A stretch of DNA of 64,000 bases from Adiantum capillus-veneris. Lineage: Eukaryota > Streptophyta > Polypodiopsida > Polypodiales > Pteridaceae. The stretch spans positions 113,196,469-113,260,468 of the forward strand of contig CM043951.1 of assembly GCA_014529385.2 (NCBI GenBank), read 5' to 3'. The translations under genes were made by a program, and so were the position numbers. This document shows, piece by piece, positions 1 to 12,574 of this stretch (positions within the stretch are counted from its first letter, which is position 1; every line of letters starts with the position of its first letter). The notes beneath the pieces are model-generated. The model was given only the letters and a program-made list of their open reading frames with translations. It ran no database searches and was not told the DNA's origin.

Positions 1-1789
1 TTTTTGGAGTATTGATCTCACCATTAACCTTACTCTTGCACAACATTTTTGAACCTAAACTGTGTGAAAAAACGGGTCCTGTTTTTGTTTTTTTTTCAAA
101 TTTTGGCAACTATACTACTCTAAACTTCATGTTTGTGAGGTTTAGATGGCTAGAGGTTAGGCCTTCATAGTTCTCAACATGTTTTGATGCTTGTAGGGAG
201 AGCTAAGTGTTAAAATTGAAAGTTATGACCAATTTACAAGAATTGTATAATCCTGTTTTTTGGCCAAAATTAGCACTTTTAAGATTTTTTTGGTGGCTTT
301 CTTAATATCCAGATTCAATTTTGATTGTGTAAGTGTAATGTATAACATAAATCTAATCTTCCTTGAGTTTTGGGGGACCTAATATGCTATAGAGCATAGT
401 ATATGATGATGGTTGAGTTTTTTTTATTGCTGAAGAATACGATACATTTTAGAGTAGCAAGTATAACTTTCTCAATATTGCTAGTTTCTTAGGCCAATTG
501 TGTGTATTTTGTAGGTAGTAACCATATCTAATCATAGACTACAAACTTGGCTAGATATTGAGTAGTTTCTATGGGTTTCTAGAGGTCATAATGCTAAACC
601 CAGTTTTTTCATGTTTGTTGTATTTAGCACTTTATCATTACCCCCAAGGTTCCAATTGTAAGCAATCCATTATCCTTTTGACATGCTCCATGGCTCCTTT
701 TGAATCCAAAGGCCCAAAGGGAACTAAGAAAACATGTATATAGTATCTATATTGAGCGTGACTATAGAAACTTTGATGATAGGTCCGCAGAATGGCAAAA
801 ATGCAACTTTTTTTAACCTATTTTTTTTTCCCAAAAAAAAAAGTGAGGTAAAAGCAACCATATGTTTTGGTCACCAGCCCATTGAAGTTAACGGGGCATT
901 TTATCTCATGTCCTACAAAAATCCCCACTCTTATTTATATGCAATCAACCGTAAGAAATTGCTGTTTTGGGCAAAATGCACTGGTCCATCAAATTTGGAG
1001 GCTTGTAGTGACCAAGGGATGAGAAAAATTACAAGTTTCTCATTTTTTTCCATATGTAGTAGTTATTGAACTATAAGTTCATGAAAGGATTTTTCAAAAT
1101 GAGTGGATCTACTTTGGTTTTGGAATTTTTTCCCAAAACCCTAAAAGGACACTTTTATGTCCTGTTAGGTTACCATTATAGTTTTAACGGGCTGAAACTT
1201 AAGGTCTTTTAAGCCTATCATTGCACATTGGTCTTTTGCAGATGGCCCCCCCTTTGGATCCCTATATTCCCTCCTTTGGATCCCTACTGTGGTCGTGGTC
1301 TGCCTGCTTAACCAATATTCTAGCTTTTTCTCCCCTGGTACTTTCCCATATTAAATTATCATTTTAACATGAGAAAATCATTTAGGAGAATCAGATATTA
1401 GTTATTATGACGCATCACAAAGTCTATAATTTTCTCATGTGCATGTGTAATTTTTTTTGTGTTTAATAGTCCTCAAACCACACAATTTGTACATCCATTT
1501 CATTGAACAAATGGAGTCCCAATGTCACACAATCTTCCCTTTCAAGTGTGCAGCACAAACATGAAAAGATGAAACCAAAATCCTGGGTTCAAAGTGGTCA
1601 CAAACTAGCTCGCACCAAAGGTGAGTTTTCAGCCCACTACAATGCATCAAAGCATTATCAAAATCTGAATCTTGTTACCCAAAATCTATGCCTTTTGACA
1701 CCCAGATTTCAGCCACAAAGAGAGCATTACACGAGCCCAAAGGAAAAATAAGTATTGAATGCTCAACCTTATGTGGCCAAGTATAAACA
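1..1789. other. AT-rich intergenic DNA, no gene seen
   Basis: I see no supportable gene here; the short open frames have low-complexity composition and no recognisable domain. The only small structure noticed is a 14-base direct repeat, CCTTTGGATCCCTA, at 1251-1264 and 1273-1286. The stretch immediately precedes a gypsy integrase remnant and may contain older, unrecognisable parts of it. Confidence 0.6.
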
Positions 1790-2757
1790 GGAATGTAGTG
1801 AATTGGTGTAAGAGCTATCATGTGCGTCAAATGTATCAAAGACAAATCTGATTGCTAAGCCTATGAGGCATATTGTACGCTATGGATCTTTTGAAACATG
1901 GAGTGTAAATGTAATTAGTCCTCTTCTACGAACTAGAAAAGAGAAACACCACATACTTAGTGCAGTGGATTACATGACAAGATTGCTAGAATCAAAGGCT
2001 AGTAGAGGAGCTACAAGCAAAGATATATGCAACTTTATCCTTGATTTCATATGTTGTAGATTTGGAGTGCCATTGGAGCTAGTAAAATCAATCAAGGAGA
2101 AGAGTTTAGAAATGATTTTCTCACACAGTTGGCGGAGAAAAAATTTGAGATCAAACACATGTATGCTACTCCTTATCATCTACACTGCAATGGATTGGTA
2201 GAGGCGTTCAATGGAGTTTTGCAAAGATTTTGTTCAAGCTTGTGGAATATCATCCAAAGAATTGGGAAATGTGTTTGGAGAGGGCATTGTGGGTGTGTAG
2301 AGTGAGTAAGAAATCATCCACGAGTTTTACTCCATTCCATTTGTTTTATGGCAAAGAATGTGCTGTGCTAGTTAATGTGATTCTTCCTTCTTTCGTGTTC
2401 ATTTTGAAGCATAGTTTGGTTGGGAAGGAGCATGTGAAGGAGAGACTGGCATCCATGCATAGCCTCTTTTGGATAGGGAGAGTGCTAATAGGTACTATGA
2501 GGACTTGGAGAAGATCTTATGTATTCAATGAAAATATAAAGGAAAAAGGACTCTGAAAGTGCATGTTGGTCATGAGGTAGAATAATACTTTGGACAACAC
2601 ATTTCAAACAAAGTTCAAGGCAAAGTGGGAAGGTCCTTTTATGGTGCATGAGGTATTCGATAATGGAAGCTACTAGCTCAAGTACTTAGATGGAAAGATG
2701 AATAAGGCAAGGGTGAATGGGATCATGCTCAAGCCTTACATCACAAGAATCATGTGA
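1790..2757 (+). pseudogene. Ty3/gypsy integrase remnant (DDE core and C-terminal domain)
   Basis: Conceptual translation shows the end of the zinc-finger region near 1820-1862, then a retroviral-type integrase core (ETWSVNVISP, SAVDYMTR, CCRFGVPLELV), the region around the last catalytic Glu (CNGLVEAFNGV near 2190-2215), and a C-terminal GPY/F-like domain (KWEGPFMVHEVF near 2620-2655). Integrase would insert element cDNA into the chromosome. The copy is dead: the first catalytic Asp reads Asn (SVNV), the region of the second Asp is scrambled, frames change near 2090-2230, and stops fall near 2587 and 2674. The final stop is at 2755-2757. Nothing upstream is recognisable as reverse transcriptase, so the copy is also 5'-truncated or decayed. 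Confidence 0.85.
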
Positions 2758-2805
2758 TGAAGCAAGAAATCTATATGTAACACTTAAAAGTGATCCATGC
2801 TTGCT

Positions 2806-2850
2806 GGGAGGGCAATATGTGACCCGCACCCAAGACTTTTAGAAGTGTTC
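2806..2850 (+). repeat. polypurine tract and start of a gypsy 3' LTR
   Basis: Fifty bases after the integrase stop lies CTGGGAGGGCAATA, followed at 2819 by TGTGACCCGCACCC. A purine-rich tract directly before TG is the expected junction between internal region and 3' LTR. The far end of the LTR was not located because no second copy is present in the window. Confidence 0.45.
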
Positions 2851-5153
2851 TTTTATTCTTTTGAGACCCTTGGATGTAAATCAACATTCTTTTACAAAGT
2901 GTACAAATGAAGTGTGTGTCAATTGCCTCTACACACGCGGGACAATTGTGTGAGGTACATAGTTTTGATGTTTGATAGATAGAAGTGTCAAGACCTCAAA
3001 GAGTAAGTGCTTTAACACTAGTTCGGTACCCGAAAGGATGTTTTAGTGTCCTTTTTTCACGAATTTAAATAAAATGATATATAAAATCTAGAGGAAAACT
3101 CAAGAAATGCTTTTGCAAACGTACAAAATGCTAGCTAAAGTACTCATGAAAATCATAATCTCCTACTTTTGTACACAATCTCAATAGTAACTACACTGAT
3201 AAAAACCACTTGCGCAAAACAAGAGTTGATGTTTCACTACAACTCGTACCCTAGTCTAAGGAAAAATGAGCGGGGTGCATGCAATAACCCTCCGTAGCTA
3301 CTTACATATGTGCTTGACATTTTTGCAACTCTCATGTGGAAAAAAACTATTTGTGATTAAAATTAAATATAGAAATTCGTGTTGGTCAAACATGCAACAT
3401 TTTTTAATTCAATTAAGAGCCAAATAAAACATCTAGTTCATCTAAGTTTACATTGTCTTATGCAGAATCTATACTAGATCTACCACTGCATTACTTAAGG
3501 TAATACTATTTTGATGGTTATGAAAGCGACATTTTGTGTGCTTGTGAGTTTGAAACCTTGAAAAATGCTTAGTTGATGGGTTTTGGCCTATAGATACATT
3601 ATAGACCATAAGTTTTTCCCCAAAAACCTCATTATGTAATGAAAGAGGCTCTGAAAGACCAAAATTTTACTCTTTCTCCGCAATTTCAAGTTTTGGTTTT
3701 TTTGTCAATAAAAAGTTGGTCAAAGAACTAAGTTATGAAGCTTGAGTTTTTGTTATAGTAAGTTTTTGCCTATACATAAACCTTGAAATCTATAAAAAAT
3801 CTCATTTTGATGAGAAGTTATATTCAATTTAAGAAAATTTTGTTAAAATTGCATTAAATTTTAATGACTTTTTCATCTCAAAACTTATCACCATGATCTA
3901 TATGATATTAATTTTGGCAAAATTGAAAATTTTGCTATGTATTTCACCTCATAACTAACCTAAGCCATGAACATGACCTATAAATCTTGTTTCTAGCTTT
4001 ACCAAATAATTATGACAAGTTGCTAAAAAACCAAGATACTTAAATGTCCAATTACAGAACTAGTGTTCAAAATATGAATAAAAACTAAACTGTTATCAGC
4101 TTGTTATTGTGAGTGAAGAGGTGTTTGTAGTTGTGAAGAGAAAATCTCAATGATGTTGTTGTGGTGAGGGGTGGGGAATTTGATGTAGGGATGCCCCTCT
4201 CTTGCCTTGCAAGAGCTTGGCGTGGTGAGTTGAGAGTATATCAATCTCCTAAATGGGCTCATAAAACTAGGTGCTTAGCTCTCCATATTGACCTTTCGTT
4301 ATCCTAGTTTGAGATATAAAATCTATGTTGTGTGCAGTTTCTTGTGGTGCAACTAGGGGAGGGTAGACTATGCGCTACTATTCCTTGTTTGTACATATGA
4401 AGAAGAGCAAGGTTTTCCCCAAGTTTTCCATCAATTTTAAGATTTTTTAAAAGAAATTTTTGGTTTTTTAATTAAGCTTAATTTGGATGGGTTTTGGTCA
4501 AGGTATGTGTATATATGGAAGTGCCTATGGAATCTCTCTATGGAATCTCTATTAGCACATGGAAGGGTGTTTGAAAAGAAGTGAATCCCTTGGTTTTATC
4601 GAAAAAAGTGCAAAAATTTTCAAAGAAATCCACCTAAGCAGTCAGGAGTGTAGAATAACTTGCAATCATCCCTAAAAGTGGTAAGAAATCACTCTCCACA
4701 ACTACAGATCCTCAAATCAAGTACTCTTTGTCACATTTTAATATTGTAACCACTCCCCATAACTCCCTTTTTATCTGTGAATATGCTCTTTGGCAAGGAG
4801 CTTAGAACCTTGGCCCCAAACCTCACCACCTACCTTTGCTCTTCTTCATTGTCTTATACTATTGTCCCTTCTAGCCCTGTTGTCCACTGTCACAATCACT
4901 GGTCTTCCACACTCATAGTTGACCTTCCTTAAAGTTGGTGAAGATAGCAACAATTGCTTCAATTTTATCAGGTTATGTGAAAGTGAGAGAGAGTAAGAGG
5001 TAAAAGTAAAGCTGGACCCACCAAGTGGGTAAAATGTGGAAAAATGCCAAGTTGGGTTCAAAAGTGAACGATCAAGACTTGCTAAAAATGATGTGTCCTC
5101 TCCAAAAACGGGACTTTTTTCTAAATTGAGGGGCTTTTCTCTTGCACGTCGAG

Positions 5154-5154
<1 letters not shown>
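2851..5154. other. AT-rich DNA without a recognised gene
   Basis: The first part is probably LTR of the preceding gypsy remnant. The rest holds no open frame with a recognisable product and no repeat partner elsewhere in the window that I could see. Confidence 0.5.

Positions 5155-5218
<64 letters not shown>
5155..5218. repeat. (GA)n microsatellite
   Basis: About 31 uninterrupted GA dinucleotides. Open frames crossing it encode only Arg-Glu or Ser-Leu repeats and are not genes. Confidence 0.95.
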
Positions 5219-5222
<4 letters not shown>

Positions 5223-7650
5223 CATGGAAATCTTGGTGCGAGGAGCTAGAGAGAGCTCGCCCATGCGTGTGATTTTTTATGCATTGGTATGCAACCATAG
5301 TTGTATTAGATTTTTGTTGTTGAATGCAAAAAGTCCCCCCATTTTGAACCATGCGATCTCATCATGCCAGGTTCCCCTTCCCCTTCTTCGCTGCTCTACT
5401 GTGAGTGGATTCAGGTGTGTGCCGACATCGTTGCCCCCCTGAAAATGTGTGGTCAAACAGGGAGAGATTGTGTGTGGTGTTGTGTGCAAAGGGCGCGAGC
5501 GTTGGTACATTTTTTATCGGTGTGGGTTTTGTTATGCTCTGTGTGGGCTCGGATGAGTCTATGTGACCAAGTGTGCACGTGTGGTCTTGGAGATTGTGTT
5601 GTTTGGAGGTGCTTTTCAAGTGGGCACGGGTGATGTGTATGCCTTGAGCTATAGAGGATTTCTTTTTAATGCACTGGGTGTGTTTCCCATCCCCCTCCCC
5701 AGCGTCTGTGACAAAGCAGTCACAAACCTTGTATCCTATCGTGCTTGGAATCTACTTGTTTTTGGAAGCGTGTTCGTGATGAAAGGATCACCAATTCACA
5801 TCCAATTTTATTTAAAAATATAAATTAAAAACACTAAATTTTTCAACCATGAAACTTCAACTCTCATACAAGCACAAATCCCACTCAAAGCCCAAACCTC
5901 TTCCATTGAATCAAGTAGCCTCACCCCCAATTACATAGTCACAACTTCAACCAGTTGAAAGGAATACACAAGGTTCCACCCTCACGGGGCAACCATTTTC
6001 TGATTTTGTAGACAATTAAGAGATTTTAAATAGAATTCCACACACCATTTTGATAAAGGAAAACCCTAATTCACTCCCTCACAAGCTCAAATACAAGATT
6101 ACGAAAAGACGGGGCTGCACTACACATAGATTGAACAACCATGAAGGGAATTTCATAGTAATGGAAAATTGTAGGTTTTCTCACTAAAAATAAGACCTCT
6201 CTTTCTATTTCCCACGACAGCTGATGTGTCAATATTTTGACCATTTTTCCACTTTGGACGAATACTATGTCATTTTCATTTTTGACCCAAAAAAGGCCAA
6301 TTTTGATGTAAAAAATCCCAAACGGAGTCAGAAAAAATCATAAGTTTTTGGGACCACTTGCATAAGAATAAAAAGCATAGATATTCATCATTTTTTGTCA
6401 ATATTCCATTTTGGGTCACTTTCCATGCAATTTTACGACGTCGCTCTTCAGCTGCTATTTTTGGCAATTTTTGTTTGCATAGAACTTGTAGGTGATGTAT
6501 GTACACTGCAACAATCCAAACACACTTTCCATATTCTAAATATGTATTATACATATTCTAGAAGCATTTAGCATATACGGCACTCTATCGAGGGCTCCAA
6601 CTCCCTAGTAAGATATGTTCATGTAACGGCTACTGCGTAGAAATATATATATATATATCAAGAACTGTGTGGCACTTGGTCCCATGCATCTAAATCTGTG
6701 CTAAATGAGATCATACACATCATTTCACATCATGGATGTGCTATAGCACAGTAGCGTAAGAAGGGAGGGTAGGAGGAGACGACACCTGTCACTCTCTCCA
6801 CGAGCCTTAGAGAAGTATATCGATAAGAGTCGCTCCCCTTAGAGGTTTCTCATAGAAATCAAACTCAAAAGTTTAATATGATCAAGAAGACCCAAAATTC
6901 CAAGACCATGAGCTATGGCTAAAAATCATTTTAGGTGAGTTTATTCAAAGGCTTGTAATTGCAACCTATAGTTTGCCTTAGCCCTGCCTATGGAAGGTGA
7001 AATTTCACCAGGATTATTTTGCAACTTTTTCTTTTTTTGGTTGTCCGCAACTTTTGAGGGCTATGAAGGCCTCTCTAGTGTTTCATTTTCAGGCTCGAGG
7101 GTGAGCTTCAATTATATCAAAAAACACTAAAGTTTCATTGTTGAAAAGTTGGGATGTCCAGAAAAGTTTCTTACATAAACTGATGCATTATCGAGCTTAG
7201 GGAAGGTGAAAACATGGTATGGCTTACCAACATTTTGTATAGAGAATCCCACAAGATTGATACTTTTGGCAAGAGTATAGAATCTAGCAACAAAAGGAAA
7301 AGAGTGTAAACAAGATTAGCTAATGTGCACCGAAAAATTGTTCAATTTCCCAGCAAGTGAGGAAAAGAACAGAATCAGAGTTTTCCCAATCTTTTTGTCA
7401 AAAAGTTGATGATGTCGCCAATTTATACACTAAAATGTTGAGTTTTTCTTGGGATTTTTTCAAGAAAAGCTTGGAATATAACCAAGACTATTCAATATTA
7501 AAGATAGTCAAAACTACATTAGAGGTCAAGTTTTTTTTGGAAACATGGTTAAACATGGTGTAAGAAATTAGTAAAAGTGGATAGAAGCTGCAATAATAGA
7601 TGATAGTTACAAATGGGATTTATTGACGGCTATTTCTTTTAGCTCTTGCT
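5219..7650. other. intergenic DNA, no gene seen
   Basis: A moderately GC-rich part (5220-5830) with several overlapping short frames on both strands, none recognisable, is followed by AT-rich DNA with a short (AT)n at about 6643-6658. No transposon domain was found. Confidence 0.5.
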
Positions 7651-7825
7651 ATGCGAACGCTCTACCCCGTAGATCCTCCATGTGGTTGTTGGTCATGGGT
7701 ACATGCTTGATCAATGGCATGATGTTCTTCAACAAAAACATTGAGGATTGGATAAACATGGGCATAACAAGAAAGGGAACTCGCTTGGATGTTGGTATAT
7801 AAAATCTAGAGTCGCAGTGGAATTC
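7651..7825. repeat. direct repeat, copy 1
   Basis: This segment recurs about 470 bp downstream (8121-8295) in the same orientation. Shared blocks include CCCCGTAGATCCTCCATGTG, a long block around TTCTTCAACAAAAACATT, and GGATAAACATGGGCATAACA. The two copies use different reading frames for any encoded peptide, so the repeat is probably non-coding. Confidence 0.8.
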
Positions 7826-8120
7826 TAACAGAGCTCTTGCCCTAAGATCCGGGGCGTCCACTAGGAAATATGTAAGATAGCACATGCGAACCATATAAGG
7901 GATTTATAAAAAGGTACATTTATAAAAAAATGTACTTACGTAAAAGGTTTTTTAATTGAGAAAGTGAAAATTTTCATACATAAGGGTTAGTTTTTATTTT
8001 ACAAAAAAGAGTACATAAGAGGTACATATAATACTGGTAAATATATGGGCAAGAGATTGTTTAAATACCTCTTGTTTGCACATGCTATATGCAATTTTTA
8101 CATAGTGGAATCCCCGAGCT

Positions 8121-8295
8121 TTGAGAACACTCTGCCCCGTAGATCCTCCATGTGATTGTTGGTCATGGGTACATTCTTGATCAAATGCATGATGTTCTTC
8201 AACAAAAACATTAAGGATTGGATAAACATGGGCATAACAAGAAAGAGAACACACTCGGATATTGGCATCTAAATCTCCCACTGGAATACTAGGAA
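8121..8295. repeat. direct repeat, copy 2
   Basis: Second copy of the 7651-7825 segment, differing by scattered substitutions and small indels. The DNA between the copies (7826-8120) is AT-rich and unrecognised, so this may be a duplicated local segment or a pair of degenerate short terminal repeats. Confidence 0.8.
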
Positions 8296-8971
8296 ACCTA
8301 ACTATATGGTATAGTCCCTGCATATTTCCACATGGTGGGACTGGGGAGAGTAAACATGCCTTGAAAATTTAGTAAGAAAATTGATGCTGGGTGAATGTGT
8401 CTTAGCTTGAAGGAGTAAATACATGCAGTATCAAACTTGGACCTATACACCATGGTCTAACTTGGCTTGTACAAAATGAGCTTTGCCTTCGCTCTACAAG
8501 TCAGAGAGGATTTAGGATGTGATTTAGTTGGATATAACCAGTGCAACTATGCCAAAATCTATGGCTTAGATATAATTGGTGCAATCTATGCTGGAATTGG
8601 CGCGCAGAGTTACATAAAAACTAGTAAAGTCATGTGCAAACAATTAACTGTTGCAGGACGTGTGACCATACATTAGGTAGAAAACCTAATCAACTCAGTG
8701 GCTTATGTAAAAAACGGGGGAAATTACAAGAAAGGTGTTGGTGGGGAACTTAAGTGGCTCATTTGGGGACGCATATAACGCAGGCGCAAGAGAAGAGGAG
8801 GCTGCGTGTGATGTGGCCCCTTGGGTGGCCAGGCATGTACTGGCCATGTTTTTTGGGAGGTGGATGAATATGTTGGCCATTGTTTGGCTTGCCTGTAGCT
8901 CTCATCTGCTGCTCACTACTGCTTGCAAGTGCTATGCTGCTGCTACCAGCATTCTCCATGGAAAACAATAG
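8296..8971. other. unassigned DNA, possible LTR-like segment
   Basis: No gene recognised. From about 8735 the base composition shifts to GC-richer sequence and leads into a TATA-like motif and a CT tract, an arrangement seen in LTRs of this window. No second copy was found, so this stays unassigned. Confidence 0.35.
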
Positions 8972-8979
8972 TATAAAAG
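8972..8979 (+). promoter_or_regulatory. TATA-box-like motif
   Basis: TATAAAAG lies in a locally GC-rich stretch, followed about 100 bp later by a CT tract (9080-9102). The setting resembles a retroelement LTR promoter more than a host promoter, since no gene follows. Confidence 0.3.
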
Positions 8980-9079
8980 ACTGCTTGATTTGGGCTGCTT
9001 GCGTCTATTTTTTTAGCAACGCTTCGCTTGCAGGCAGCTAGCCTCCTGATAAGAATATATAGATGAATGAGATAAGTGG

Positions 9080-9102
9080 TCTCTCTCTCTCTCTCTCTCT
9101 CT
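9080..9102. repeat. (CT)n microsatellite
   Basis: A run of about 11 CT dinucleotides. Confidence 0.9.
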
Positions 9103-10672
9103 CATCGATCACGTCTTGAGCTTTGAGGTCATTGTGTCCTACGCACACAATGACTCATTTCATCGACACCTTTCCAAGCGAACCTTTCTTTGAGCGTGAT
9201 CCTAGTTTTCAAACTAACCAGTTGTTTCACTTCTTGTGGGGAAAATTATAGTCTCCCCACAATTCTACTCTTTGCGTTGTTGTCGTAACTCCCGTTTTCC
9301 ATCCACAACTCCCTAAAATAATATTACATACAAAGAGGAGTAGAAGTAACGTATTGTATCATTAGGATCTGATCCATATCTTTTGAGATTACCATGTACT
9401 AAGAGTCATCATTTCATTTGAGAGCATTTCTACGCCTTGCCTGAACCATTTTTTAGGCCTTCATTTGAAGGTCAAAACATGCACACCCCTTGTATTTGGT
9501 GGTAATTTGTGGTTGGCTCATTACTGGACCTTGAAGATTAGGTCCCAATAAATTATAAATTTGACACTTGTCATTTGGCAACTAGAAGATGTCCACTACA
9601 AGTTGACATTTGTGAGCATTGTTTCTAAGAATTCTTTTTTAAAGGGAATTAATATAGGACTTCCTCATTATAGCTAGCTCAATTGTCAGATTTGAATACT
9701 TCCAAGGTGAGATGTGTCCTTTAACACTACAAAACGTTACACCCCATGGAGCTAGACAAATAAGTATCTACATCGAATGTACAGTTGAAATAAGGTTATC
9801 ATATACCCTATGCTCCAAGAGAAACTATCAAGACAACTACTATGATGGAGTAAAAGACGTGGACAATATTAGCTTGTCTCGGTTGCACTTACAATGTATA
9901 CATTAGCTCGTTTGTCCAAACACAATAGCAGTGATAGGTTCTTTACCTATCAAATTGCCTCCACTATAGTAACTGCCTACTTAACCACAATCGGCCGAAT
10001 ATGTATAAGCAAGAAAGGTTAGCAATCTTTGTTCTACAGAAATGAAACACTATCCTATCCTTACAAAAGAAATGCAACATGATGCTATCTTTACAAAAGA
10101 AATGACCCAGCCACAAGTAGAGGGTGAAAAAGTTTGTTTGCAAGGAATCAAGGGAGATTCCCCTTTGTGATCAAAGACCTTAAATACAAAGTGAATATTG
10201 GAGTCGTGCAGGGAGACGATGACATTTGGCGAGTGGAGGTGGCAAACAGGAGGGCACAAAGATGGCCCACAGGACAAGAGATGACAGAAAATTGTTGTTT
10301 TTTTAACGGTATGACATCGCAAGAGAGACGCTCGAAGACATGGGCTTGGCTAGTCAAACCCGAATGACTTTTGCAAATGTTGACATTGTAGGCTCGATAC
10401 CTTTGAACAAATCTTTGATCTTTCAGTGGATGGTTTAAATGACCGTGAAATCTATGGAGATTCCACCTAATGGGAGAAGAGTAGAGCAAATAGGATGGCA
10501 CATGGTTTTTAGTACTAAAATATAATGATATTCTCACAAGAGGTTTGAATGAATGGGAAATGAAAAGAAAGGAGGGGGGCAGGCGGTGGGCTAGGGAGAA
10601 AGGGAGTGTGGAAAAGGGAAAGAGAGGTGCAAGGAGGGAGGAGGCCAACGACAAGGTGGGACGCGAGAGGGA
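9103..10672. other. intergenic DNA, no gene seen
   Basis: No recognisable coding sequence. A short imperfect tandem repeat with core CTTACAAAAGAAATG / CTTTACAAAAGAAATG lies at about 10055-10105. The last 130 bases are strongly purine-rich and run into a G tract. Confidence 0.5.
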
Positions 10673-10694
10673 GGGGGGGGGGGGGGGGGGGGGG
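10673..10694. repeat. G22 homopolymer tract
   Basis: Twenty-two uninterrupted G residues at the end of a purine-rich stretch (about 10545-10694). One of a set of long G/C homopolymers in this window. Confidence 0.9.
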
Positions 10695-11003
10695 TACTGT
10701 GGCAAGTGGCGAGATGAAAGGTGGAGGGCACAATTGACATGTCACAAAAGTGGGTACGCCATGCGGTTGCAAGAGGGGGGAAGGGGCTAGGGAAGGAGTA
10801 GTATGAAAATAGTGAATGCTTGTTCTGTGTGACAGAGCTCAACAAGATATTCACCTCAAGAGATTTGTTGGAGGGGCAAGGAGAGGAGAATCTCACCAGG
10901 TCCGGCCTACAGTTGGGGAAACAACCTTCCAAGCCTTGAAGAAATTTTATTGTAGGTGGTTGAAATGGATAATGTGTGCACGATATCATTCACATCGATG
11001 CTG

Positions 11004-12054
11004 ATCAAAAAGCAGCTGGCGGTGGTGGCCGGCTCGTCTCTGGTTTTTGTCTTTATGGGCAGAGTACCCTCTCAGATAGAGCTCATTAAATGCATTTCTA
11101 GTTGAATGGTGCTCAATGATGGTAGAATGATTGATTATGTCCAATATCTGACCAAAGGGTTCTACACTGTTAGGTTCAATGACCTCGATGTGATCAAGGC
11201 TTTTGAATCCCTAGAGGCCTTCAAGGATTTGTGTCACGTATGTTTTGATTTCATCAACTTGCCAATTTGGTTATGGGATAACCTCGGAGACCTTGCAAGC
11301 ACCTTGGATATTCCTTCGTTTGTACCAGTGCACAGGAGGTTGGGGAAGATGGAAAATAAAGTGTGCATTTACTGGGATATACATAAACCTCCTCCAGAAA
11401 GCATAGTGATCAATGTAGGTGCAAGGTTGAAAGCAATCCCTCTTAGATTTGTTACTTTTTTTGGAGCATGTTTTAAGTACAATGGGTTTGGCCATTTTGC
11501 TAAAGACTGCCATCTGAATGATGCTAAGGAAGACAAAGAGGATAAAGCTAAACATGCACAAACCTCACTCAAAGAATCTATGATAAAAAGCATGGAAGTT
11601 GAAGCTGCAAAGCAAGGAGAAGGTGGAAGCAACAAGGATAATGAAGTGCTCAAGTCAGGTAAGATAGGCACTCACAAGGACACTCCCCAAAAGCATTTGT
11701 TTGGTGAACCAAGGACACAACTAAGCCTCACCAAGTTCTCAATTCGTTGCATTCCCTGTGATTAAACCGCCCATCAAGCCGCATGAAAACATTGTCGTGC
11801 CCACGACCCCCAGGTCGATGGACGAGGGTTGGAAACAAGTCTCTGTGATCAAGTGCAAGAGAGTAAAAACATTGGCGAGAAGCAACTTACACCACAAGGA
11901 TAACCCTCCAAATCATCAAGATTTTCCCATCAATCTAGTTAATGTCTTTGAGTTGCTTCAAGACAAGAATCCTAAGGGCTTTCTTACGTCAAAGTTTTCT
12001 GCTTCTCAATTAAATGTGGTGAAGGTGAACAACAAAAGAGAGGCGGCAAGGTAG
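11004..12054 (+). pseudogene. LINE (L1-type) ORF1-like protein, broken
   Basis: The translation resembles the plant L1 ORF1 nucleic-acid-binding protein (DUF4283-type region followed by a CCHC knuckle). Features in order: GRVPSQIELIK and KGFYTVRFND (about 11060-11190), NLPIWLWDNLGDLAS (about 11260-11300), VCIYWDIHKPPPESI (about 11360-11410), a knuckle-like CFKYNGFGHFAKDC (about 11470-11510), an acidic/Lys-rich stretch, and DEGWKQVSVIK (about 11823). A TGA at 11103-11105 splits the N-terminal part. The expected second Cys of the knuckle is Tyr, and the frame shifts near 11755. No ORF2 follows; the sequence runs into a different repeat at 12056. Confidence 0.8.
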
Positions 12055-12207
12055 AATAATCTAGAAGGATCCTTAAGGTTCTCAAAGATCTAGTTCTAAA
12101 AGGTCCCAGTAGAGAAGAAGAATCTAGAAGGTTTAGAGACATCTTGAAGAGTCTATAAATTTCTAGAAGAAAGAACCTAGAGAATCCTTAACTCCCTTAG
12201 ACTTTAG

Positions 12208-12215
12208 TATAAATA
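12208..12215 (+). promoter_or_regulatory. TATA-box-like motif in an LTR-like segment
   Basis: TATAAATA sits in 12060-12400, a non-coding stretch directly after the LINE ORF1 and before the copia gag. Its setting (TATA, then about 35 bp to CAACACCCATTG) resembles an LTR promoter. I found no partner LTR in the window. Confidence 0.35.
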
Positions 12216-12400
12216 GAGCTCTTGGGCTGCAAGCCCCTCAACACCCATTGTGAAGCTTTTGTGACGTAAGTCCTCTTTTAGTTCTTGTCTTCTTATCTAG
12301 CTATGTTTTGTAATGAAGCCCTATCTTGTAAATAAGCCCTGCAATCCAAGTTTTTTAATCAAGCATTAGGTCTCCCCAATCTCAAATATGAAAATCTAGA

Positions 12401-12482
12401 TATTGGTGGTGCAAAAAGATTTGATTCGGTTTCATTGTGCATATTGGTGGTGCAAAAAGATTTGATTTAGTTTCAATGTGCA
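12401..12482. repeat. two tandem copies of a 41-bp unit
   Basis: A unit beginning TATTGGTGGTGCAAAAAGAT is repeated twice with a period of 41 bases and three or so differences. It lies about 90 bp upstream of the copia gag start, in the place of the element's leader. Confidence 0.85.
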
Positions 12483-12574
12483 CAGATACTATTTGGCACA
12501 GTGAAACAAGTGTATGTTTAATAACTAACTATTTTTTAGTAGGCTGCTTAGAGACTTGGTGAACGGCTGGAAAC

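Noticed and set aside
5036-5352. Long open frames across the GA array on both strands
   Set aside because: They arise because (GA)n/(CT)n has no stop codon in several frames; the product would be Arg-Glu or Ser-Leu repeats without a recognisable domain.
7640-8300. CRISPR-like repeat pair
   Set aside because: Only two diverged long copies with one spacer, and the window is plant-like.
10148-10989. Proline-rich frames opposite the purine-rich tract
   Set aside because: Overlapping frames with Pro runs come from the G22 tract and purine bias; no start context or conserved domain.
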